From a virus, in the IMG/VR virus record IMGVR_UViG_3300017934_000001, positions 1 to 44,983 of that record: a stretch of 44,983 nucleotides of DNA; one strand, given 5' to 3'. Below, in pieces: positions 38,054-43,425 of this stretch (position 1 is its first letter; every line of letters starts with the position of its first letter). Below the pieces are notes generated by a model. That model was not told where the DNA came from, ran no database searches, and saw only the letters and a list, made by a program, of their open reading frames with translations. The position numbers were made by a program, and so were the translations under genes.

Positions 38054-38989
38054 ATGTCTAGCAGTCCTTTCCCTCAATTCGGTAACATCTTCGCGCCTCC
38101 CTGGTATGGTTTCAGCCGGGTGTTGCCGGGAATCCGGGACATGGAGAACGATCTAGACTTGCCGCAGACCATCGTGGCGCAAGGCGTGGTCTCACGGTCA
38201 AATCAATTGACCATCGATAACGATGCGGACTTTCTGTGCCGGGAGATTCAATTCGTTGTTCCGGCTTTTGCCGTGGCCGCGCCCGCGCCCTCCGATCTCC
38301 GGGTACGAATCCGCGACGGCGACGGGCGGCTGTTCACTTCCGATTTCGTGCCCATCTTGGATTTGAATGGGCCGCTTGTCCCGCCGTGGCCTCTGCAACG
38401 CGCCTCAGTCTTGCTCATCGACTTTCAGAACTTGGCCGCCGCGCCCAATCAGACGGCCACAGTGTGGATGGTCCTGAAGGGATGGAAGCGGATCACCTGT
38501 GCAGACCGGACAGACTGGAAGAGCCCGTACACGCCTCTCTATCAGCGGTATTTGCAGCCCTCGGCCGATTACGACGTGGAGGACTTCGAGTATCCCAAAA
38601 CGATCGTAACGACTGGCGCGGTGGATCAACTTCGATTTCCGATCCAGACCGACAACGATGCGGACTTCTACTGGCGAGGAATCACGGGCGACTGGAACAC
38701 GGCGAACAACGACGTCGCGGTAACGGGGAATTGCGGAATCACGTTCTACGATCCATCCGGGTTGCCGATGGCTCAGGCTCCGCTCATTGTGCCATGGGGA
38801 TCTCTCGCTTCCGGGCCGTTCCGGGAATTAGTTCTCGCGTCAGGTGGCGGAAGGCCGGCTCCGCTCTATCCCGAAGTCTTCATCCCACGCGGGGGAATCA
38901 TCACGGCCGACTTCAGCTTCGGCGCCGCGGTTACGCTCAGATTCTCGTTGCGTGGGGTGAAGGTCTACAGTAAGGTGTGCCCGACATGA
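38054..38989 (+). CDS. Two-domain beta-rich virion protein
   Basis: The product has 311 residues. An internal duplication is visible: LTIDNDADFLCREIQF (about 55-70) and FPIQTDNDADFYWRGI (about 195-210) each start a beta-rich domain. The end is VTLRFSLRGVKVY, a variant of the FKG-x-KVYP motif. The two tandem jelly-roll-like halves suggest a virion shell or spike protein. The homologous gene follows at 39141. Confidence 0.65.
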   Translation: MSSSPFPQFGNIFAPPWYGFSRVLPGIRDMENDLDLPQTIVAQGVVSRSNQLTIDNDADFLCREIQFVVPAFAVAAPAPSDLRVRIRDGDGRLFTSDFVPILDLNGPLVPPWPLQRASVLLIDFQNLAAAPNQTATVWMVLKGWKRITCADRTDWKSPYTPLYQRYLQPSADYDVEDFEYPKTIVTTGAVDQLRFPIQTDNDADFYWRGITGDWNTANNDVAVTGNCGITFYDPSGLPMAQAPLIVPWGSLASGPFRELVLASGGGRPAPLYPEVFIPRGGIITADFSFGAAVTLRFSLRGVKVYSKVCPT

Positions 38990-39042
38990 CACGACGAATC
39001 GGACACTTTCCCGCATTCGTTGCACTTTGCAATCCAACTCAT
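38965..39042 (-). CDS. Tiny antisense zinc-ribbon-like frame
   Basis: The 25-residue frame (MSWIAKCNECGKVSDSSC, HVGHTLL) has a C-x-x-C...C...H pattern. It starts just inside F17 in the leader direction, as cassette payloads do, but it has no partner repeat on the other side. It may be a shortened cassette gene. Confidence 0.4.
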   Translation of the reverse strand: MSWIAKCNECGKVSDSSCHVGHTLL

Positions 39043-39057
39043 GACAACGAGTGTGCC

Positions 39058-39117
39058 TCAAAGCGCGCACGCCGTCAAGGTCCAAGCGTACTATCGACCG
39101 TCCAGGAAAGCGCCAAC
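39058..39117 (+). repeat. 60-bp family, forward copy F17
   Basis: Its purine tail leads into the 39141 gene. Confidence 0.9.
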
Positions 39118-39140
39118 ACAAAAGAAAAGACGTGCAGTGT

Positions 39141-39986
39141 ATGAGCCCATCGACAACACAGCAAACCCCGATCGAGCGACCGCATTGGTACGTCCAGATC
39201 TTCCCGAATCCCAATCTGGTGGCAGGTTCGACATTGTTGGGCGTGGGGCTTCGGATCGATACCGATGCGCCGTTCCGCTGCGTGGGCGTCGCGGTCTACA
39301 CCGTCAGCGCGGCCAGCGTTCCCTTGGCGGGCGGCGGCAACGTTGCGCAGCAACTTCGCTTCACGAGACCAGACGGGACGTGGTTCCAGCGGGACATCTT
39401 GTCAGCTCAGCAAGTGAATCCGTTCGATGCAGGCGCCGTGAACGGCGCCGGAGGACAGAACGCACCGTTCTTTGAGTACTTCACGCCGTTACATCCCAAC
39501 ATCCTGTACCCGGCCGGCTCAGTCATATCGATTGACCAGCAAGGACTCGCTGCGAACGAAGATGTTCTGGTAGTGGTGGTCTTTGTCGGGACGAAGATGT
39601 TCCGGCCTGGTCAAGTCTGGTGGCCGACGTATCCACCCAAATACCGGGCGCGGCCTTACTCGGTCTCCGGCTTCAATGTCCAGATCCCCTTGGCGCAGAT
39701 CCCGATTCAAAACGTCAAGGTTCCGCAATCGACGCCAAACTATCCGAACCCCAACTCCGATGCGGATTTCGTGTGGCAGTTTGGATCCCAATCGGATTAT
39801 CGGCCGAACTTCGCCGGCTTGGGGATCAGGATCAAGGACTGGACGGGCAAACCGTTCATGAACGACTACGTTCCTCTTGAATTGATCTTTGGGTTTGACA
39901 ACTCCCAATCACCAGGACTGGTCTATCCTGAGATTTACATCCCACGGAATCAGGCGTTGTTTATCGACTTGAAGAGTCTCGTATGA
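39141..39986 (+). CDS. Two-domain beta-rich virion protein, interrupted at its C-terminus
   Basis: The product has 281 residues. VVVVFVGTKMFRPGQ near residue 152 and SDADFVWQFGSQ near residue 208 match the order in the 38054 protein, followed by LVYPEIYIPRNQALFIDL, where the homologue has LYPEVFIPRGGIITADF. The homologue then continues into LRFSLRGVKVY, but here the frame stops after KSLV at the edge of a cassette. The missing strand, LTLSFKGIKVYP, is encoded after the cassette at 40963. Confidence 0.65.
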   Translation: MSPSTTQQTPIERPHWYVQIFPNPNLVAGSTLLGVGLRIDTDAPFRCVGVAVYTVSAASVPLAGGGNVAQQLRFTRPDGTWFQRDILSAQQVNPFDAGAVNGAGGQNAPFFEYFTPLHPNILYPAGSVISIDQQGLAANEDVLVVVVFVGTKMFRPGQVWWPTYPPKYRARPYSVSGFNVQIPLAQIPIQNVKVPQSTPNYPNPNSDADFVWQFGSQSDYRPNFAGLGIRIKDWTGKPFMNDYVPLELIFGFDNSQSPGLVYPEIYIPRNQALFIDLKSLV

Positions 39987-39988
39987 TG

Positions 39989-40414
39989 CTACGTTTTGCT
40001 TTTATGTTGGCGCTTTTCTCGGGGTTCGGTTACGGTCTGCCGCTTTCCGGCGTGCGCGCGTTGAGGCTTCCGCTCGGGATTGAGCAAGGCTTCACGGCGG
40101 GCCTCGGCCTCGGAGTATCGCATGCACTTCCCGCAGTGGAACTCACAGCGCGGCCAGCCACAAACGACGTAGCGTTTGACCAGGACGGGAAGTTCCAGGA
40201 ACGCGATGACGAGCGTCTTACGCTGCCCAGTGACAACTTGGACGGCGTTGTCGTCGCGCTTGCTACGCTTGAGCTTCAGGACTTGGTAGAGCAGGCCGTC
40301 CACACCACGCAACACGTCTTTGGATTTGATCTGCAATGGCAGAACGATGATCCACTCCAGGTGGAGTTTCTTGCAAGCGCTGGTCGCGGGTTCTCCACAG
40401 AAGGTGCAGGTCAT
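39989..40414 (-). CDS. Zinc-finger antisense cassette gene
   Basis: The product has 141 residues. CTFCGEPATSAC at the start and CGWPRCEFHCGKC near residue 87 give two zinc-binding clusters around a beta-rich middle (VQVVTGQRKTLVIAFLELPV). The C-terminal basic tail (PERKPQRAHAGKRQ...) is encoded by R11. It is the last gene of the antisense cassette. Confidence 0.6.
   Translation of the reverse strand: MTCTFCGEPATSACKKLHLEWIIVLPLQIKSKDVLRGVDGLLYQVLKLKRSKRDDNAVQVVTGQRKTLVIAFLELPVLVKRYVVCGWPRCEFHCGKCMRYSEAEARREALLNPERKPQRAHAGKRQTVTEPREKRQHKSKT
40006..40064 (-). repeat. 60-bp family, reverse copy R11
   Basis: Left bracket of the tRNA-containing cassette. Confidence 0.9.
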
Positions 40415-40630
40415 CTATCGGCGCGGCATGCCCTTCATGCCGTAATCGTCACGCGGAGTCCACGGGGCTTTTCTCAAGATCGGCGCATCGGCGGGATTCA
40501 ACGTAGCGCGGTAGGCTTCAGCCTGCTCTTTCATCTTCAGCGTCAACCATTGACGGTAGGGCATTCCGCAGAAGTCGGGATGAACTTCACGGAGTGGAGT
40601 CGAGGCGGGATAGAGATCCGAGAGCGTCAT
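40415..40630 (-). CDS. Small antisense cassette gene
   Basis: The product has 71 residues (MTLSDLYPASTPLREVHPDF, ...QAEAYRATLNPADAPILRKA). It starts at an ATGA overlap with a 9-codon leader frame and abuts the 39989 gene. Pro- and Arg-rich, soluble, unrecognised. Confidence 0.55.
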   Translation of the reverse strand: MTLSDLYPASTPLREVHPDFCGMPYRQWLTLKMKEQAEAYRATLNPADAPILRKAPWTPRDDYGMKGMPRR

Positions 40631-40809
40631 AAGTGCTTGGGGCGTGATTCCGTCATCGCTGATCCACGCCCCTGCTCTGATTTACACCTAAGTTCCTCCT
40701 TTCGGTTCGATTGGCCGTCTCTCCGGCCTGTCACCGTTAGGACTAACGCACCACGGTCTAGCGGTCTGATTGAGGCACCGGAGCGCCAGCGTCCAGACGG
40801 AACGCCCAA
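40631..40809 (-). other. Spacer between tRNA and cassette genes
   Basis: In the minus direction this holds AAAGGAGG, a tiny frame of nine codons (MTESRPKHL) and several imperfect stems, but no gene I can support. A second tRNA was looked for and not found. Confidence 0.4.
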
Positions 40810-40881
40810 TTGCGGCGGTCGGAATTGCACCAACGATCTCCAGGTTATGAGCCTGACGAGTTACTGCTTCTCCACGCCGCG
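40810..40881 (-). tRNA. Initiator-type tRNA-Met (CAT), partly degenerate
   Basis: On the minus strand, 72 bases fold as a cloverleaf. The acceptor stem is GCGGCG/CGCCGC with an unpaired C1-A72, the hallmark of bacterial initiator tRNA. The anticodon loop is CTCATAA with CAT, on stem CAGG/CCTG; the D-stem is GAG/CTC with a shortened loop, and the T-stem is GTTGG/CCGAC with loop TGCAATT. The order closely follows bacterial tRNA-fMet. Departures are the short D-loop, T-loop TGC instead of TTC, and only two of the three usual G-C pairs above the anticodon loop. CCA is not encoded. It lies just inside F18. Confidence 0.78.
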
Positions 40882-40894
40882 AAACGATTATCGT

Positions 40895-40951
40895 TCAAAG
40901 CGCGCACGCCGTCAAGCCCAAGCTTTGACGACCAGCGAGAAAAGCGCGAAC
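40895..40951 (+). repeat. 60-bp family, forward copy F18
   Basis: Right bracket of the tRNA cassette, 14 bases from the tRNA 5' end. The right core is AAAGCGCGAAC. Confidence 0.88.
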
Positions 40952-40962
40952 ATATAAGACGT

Positions 40963-41064
40963 ATGGCCCAAGAGATACCACGTCAACTTACTCTTTCGTT
41001 CAAGGGAATCAAAGTGTATCCCGATCAGCCCAAGCCACAACCGGCTCCAAAGGTGAACCAATGA
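40963..41064 (+). CDS. Detached C-terminal piece of the 39141 virion protein
   Basis: The product has 33 residues. MAQEIPRQLTLSFKGIKVYP carries the same final beta strand and FKG-x-KVYP motif found at the ends of the 627, 2980 and 38054 proteins, and is missing from the 39141 protein. It lies directly after the antisense cassette. It may still be translated and assemble with the main part, or be a remnant. Its stop overlaps the next ATG (ATGA). Confidence 0.6.
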   Translation: MAQEIPRQLTLSFKGIKVYPDQPKPQPAPKVNQ

Positions 41065-41663
41065 GTGGCATCTGCTTTCCGATCATCCCGCCGATCAATC
41101 CATTACGATTGGCGTCGAACTACCGGGATTACTACGGCAACCAGCACGAACGCTTGACGGAGTTGACGGACCCGATTGACGATGCAGGCTGCTACATACC
41201 GAGGATCATCCATGCGCCCGATACACAGACGGAAATCACGGGCGTCAAGGCGAACGGGTATCTTGAATACGCACTTGCGTTACCGACTGGTTCGTTCATC
41301 CTGGGATTTCTGCACACCTTCACGTCGGGGCCAAGTGCGAATGCAACCGATCCGCCCGTTACCAGCGGGTTTCAACTTCAGATCACCGACGTAGACCGGG
41401 ATTACAAACTGTTCGAGAAGCCCATACCTGAAGCCTGGTTGCTGAATGACGCGCCGTCCTCGAATCCCCAGGCCGTGTTTGCCGCGGGACTCTACGTCTT
41501 GAATCCGTCCGTCCGCTTGCTTCCGGCGCCGTACCCCATCACGCCGCCCGGCATGTTAAAAATCGAGTTCTGGAACATGCTCGCCACTACCAACAATCTG
41601 ATCCGGTTGAGTATGCTGGTGGCTATACCCGATCCTGATTTGAAGAAACGGAGCACCACATGA
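41061..41663 (+). CDS. Beta-rich virion protein
   Basis: The product has 200 residues. Strand-rich text (YLEYALALPTGSFILGFLHT; GFQLQITDVDRDYKLFEKP; MLKIEFWNMLATTNNLIRLS) resembles the 37262 and 38054 proteins, suggesting a jelly-roll-like spike or shell protein. The start overlaps the upstream stop, and the stop overlaps the 41660 start. Confidence 0.62.
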   Translation: MSGICFPIIPPINPLRLASNYRDYYGNQHERLTELTDPIDDAGCYIPRIIHAPDTQTEITGVKANGYLEYALALPTGSFILGFLHTFTSGPSANATDPPVTSGFQLQITDVDRDYKLFEKPIPEAWLLNDAPSSNPQAVFAAGLYVLNPSVRLLPAPYPITPPGMLKIEFWNMLATTNNLIRLSMLVAIPDPDLKKRSTT

Positions 41664-41986
41664 TCCTGGGAAGGCGTAGGTTTATTCAAGGATGTTTTTC
41701 TTTTGTTGATGCTCTTCTAGGCGTTCGTTCGTTGCCTGAGACTAACGGCGTTCGCACTTCGCGCATCATTCTGGATCACGGCCAACGATCAGCCCACGAG
41801 TTCATCGGCTTGCAATGGACCTCGGCATTTGAAACGCAAAACAGCCAGATGCAAGCCCTCCAATTCTTTGACCGCGTGTACGCCGATATTCGGCGTGCCG
41901 GATCGCTTCAAAGCGCGAACGGGCAAATGGCGCAAGCAACGCGAGACACCAGAGAAGAGCGCCAACCTAAAGAAAGAGACGTGTAA
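41660..41986 (+). CDS. Cassette gene with repeat-encoded ends
   Basis: The product has 108 residues. The leader (to about residue 34) comes from a diverged reversed repeat, and the tail (SLQSANGQMAQATRDTREE) from F19. The payload (SRIILDHGQRSAHEFIGLQW, TSAFETQNSQMQALQFF) reads as a small alpha/beta protein in the sense direction. The start overlaps the upstream stop. Confidence 0.55.
   Translation: MILGRRRFIQGCFSFVDALLGVRSLPETNGVRTSRIILDHGQRSAHEFIGLQWTSAFETQNSQMQALQFFDRVYADIRRAGSLQSANGQMAQATRDTREERQPKERDV
41705..41763 (-). repeat. 60-bp family, degenerate reverse copy R12
   Basis: Cores altered to GTTGATGCTCTTC and TTCGCACTTCG. Left bracket of the 41660 cassette. Confidence 0.65.
41908..41966 (+). 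repeat. 60-bp family, forward copy F19
   Basis: Right bracket of the 41660 cassette. Its GGGCAAATGGC middle resembles F3. Confidence 0.9.
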
Positions 41987-41989
41987 TCT

Positions 41990-42478
41990 ATGGCCGCCGC
42001 AGTCCTCGGTTCTCAACAGCTCGCCCACGACTTTCAGGCTGCACGAACTACGAAGTACGGCATACCGATTCCACGTACCGCTTTGCCAGTTACCATCCTG
42101 GGCTTCATTGCATCAGGCGGCATGGCGGTACAAGTTGAGATATTGGAGTACACCGTCAAGGCGAATTGGTTTTGTCTCATCGATGAAATCCTACTGGGTT
42201 TCACTGGCGCACCGTTGAATCCGGGAGACGCGACGTTTACAGTGGATATCGACCGGCCGCTGGGCGTGACCAACTCAGGGTATTCAGAAAAGGACTACGG
42301 GGCCTTCCCATTTGCGGTTGGATCATTCACCCTGGGAAGGCTCTGGTGGTGCAACTTCCGCCACCGGAACAAGGAAACCATCCGGGTAAAGGTAACGGAC
42401 AATATCGGCGTAGGAGCGGGAGTATTTCAAGCCGCTCTACTCGGATGGGAATGGCCGGAAACTTCACACGGTTCTTAA
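41990..42478 (+). CDS. Beta-rich virion protein
   Basis: The product has 162 residues: strands around PVTILGFIASGGMAVQVEIL, ANWFCLIDEILLGFTG and ETIRVKVTDNIGVGAGVF. Probably one jelly-roll-like domain, a vertex or spike component. It follows F19 with a purine-rich leader. Confidence 0.6.
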   Translation: MAAAVLGSQQLAHDFQAARTTKYGIPIPRTALPVTILGFIASGGMAVQVEILEYTVKANWFCLIDEILLGFTGAPLNPGDATFTVDIDRPLGVTNSGYSEKDYGAFPFAVGSFTLGRLWWCNFRHRNKETIRVKVTDNIGVGAGVFQAALLGWEWPETSHGS

Positions 42479-42504
42479 CGTCATCTTCTTTAGGAGATTC
42501 TTTT

Positions 42505-43425
42505 ATGTTGGCGCTTCTCTCATATGTCGGTAACGCTCACAAGTCTGACGGCGTGCGCGCGCTGAAGCGGTTCGGCTCGCTCGGTTCGTTGTTGTTTCTC
42601 GGGGCCTGCATCGCGTTCATTGCCGTACTGCCGGATCTTCTCAACTTCCTGACGAAATGGAAGTATTCGCTTGGCCGCGTTGTCAAAGCCGCGCTGGGGT
42701 TGGCGATCGTGCTCGCGGTGTTCGCGCCGCTCAGTTACTCACAGCAATCCAAAGTCTCGCCGGATTGCCCGATAAACCTGGGCGTACGATCCACGACGGG
42801 AATCAGCGTCGTATTCGACAACCGCCCCCAGACGCCAAATACGGCGCCGTGCAGCGAGTGGATCTTGATCGCTTCAGCGACAACGGCCAATATGTCTTTC
42901 ACCGTGACGGCTCAGAAGGCCCAGGACAATGGCGTAGCGGGTTGTGCGGGTTGCTCATGGAGCACCTTTTCAGGGCTCACGCTAAGCGCGGAAGGACTCA
43001 TCACGGCCAGCCAGGTAACGGCGGATTACATACGGATCAATCTGTCAGCCATCAACAGCGGGACGGTATCAGCAACGCTTTTAGGATGGCGGGACAATGC
43101 CGGATCGATTGCGAGCGGTCCTGGAACGGGGCCGTGTACAATTGCGGGCTTTACGCCTGGTTCGGTGCTCTTCATCGCATTGGGGCCTATCTGCGCGCAG
43201 GACAACGCGGCATTCTTTTGGGATGAGGCGAACAAGCGACTGAACATCGGCGGACCTGTGAATGCCGGGCCGGTTGTGTTCGCGTCCCTTCCGGCGCCCG
43301 TGAACGGGATGCAGATTTACTGTTCGGACTGTACGGTCACGAGCGCGATTGACGATACTTGCGCGAACTCTGGAAATGGTTCTCTGGCGGCGCGGATCAA
43401 TGGAGTGTGGCGATGCAGAATCTAA
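42505..43425 (+). CDS. Fibre-like protein with repeat-encoded N-terminus
   Basis: The product has 306 residues from ATG 42505, with TAGGAG upstream. The first 21 residues (MLALLSYV...SDGVRALKR) come from a reversed repeat. A hydrophobic segment (SLLFLGACIAFIAVL), a second signal-like segment (VVKAALGLAIVLAVFAPLSY) and a long beta-rich region follow. The end (VNGMQIYCSDCTVT ... NGSLAARINGVWRC) matches C-terminal domains of phage fibres. It may be a fusion of a small membrane protein with an exported fibre. Its end overlaps the next start. Confidence 0.62.
   Translation: MLALLSYVGNAHKSDGVRALKRFGSLGSLLFLGACIAFIAVLPDLLNFLTKWKYSLGRVVKAALGLAIVLAVFAPLSYSQQSKVSPDCPINLGVRSTTGISVVFDNRPQTPNTAPCSEWILIASATTANMSFTVTAQKAQDNGVAGCAGCSWSTFSGLTLSAEGLITASQVTADYIRINLSAINSGTVSATLLGWRDNAGSIASGPGTGPCTIAGFTPGSVLFIALGPICAQDNAAFFWDEANKRLNIGGPVNAGPVVFASLPAPVNGMQIYCSDCTVTSAIDDTCANSGNGSLAARINGVWRCRI
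42507..42565 (-). repeat. 60-bp family, reverse copy R13
   Basis: Supplies the start and leader of the 42505 gene. No convergent partner copy follows downstream. Confidence 0.88.

Larger units (their letters stand above)
37699..38061 (+). other. Sense-strand frame across the third antisense cassette
   Basis: An open frame of 120 codons, with ATGA overlap upstream, a leader (LLYYCLLCCLALPSAFG) and DGVRALKR. It ends inside the first codons of the 38054 gene. Confidence 0.45.
39983..40957 (+). other. Sense-strand frame of 324 codons across the fourth antisense cassette
   Basis: The frame starts at ATGA overlapping the 39141 stop, with a leader (FAFMLALFSGFGYGL) and SGVRALR, then stays open across two antisense genes and the tRNA, ending SEKSANI at 40957, five bases before the 40963 start. 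Its length across non-coding antisense DNA is notable; whether it is translated is unknown. Confidence 0.45.

Noticed and set aside
40640-40809. Second tRNA next to the initiator-type tRNA
   Set aside because: Several short stems exist, but no consistent cloverleaf with a T-arm and anticodon loop could be drawn on either strand.
40627-40833. Minus-strand 68-codon frame
   Set aside because: It starts inside the tRNA and has no ribosome-binding site; only the terminal nine codons could be a leader.
275-42565. 60-bp repeats as a CRISPR array
   Set aside because: Copies are scattered singly between genes over the whole circle and in both orientations, with no regular spacers and no cas genes.
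275-42565. 60-bp repeats as integron attC sites
   Set aside because: Each copy has direct GCGC(G/C)AAC cores rather than the inverted attC core sites, brackets are inverted pairs, and there is no tyrosine integrase of the IntI type.
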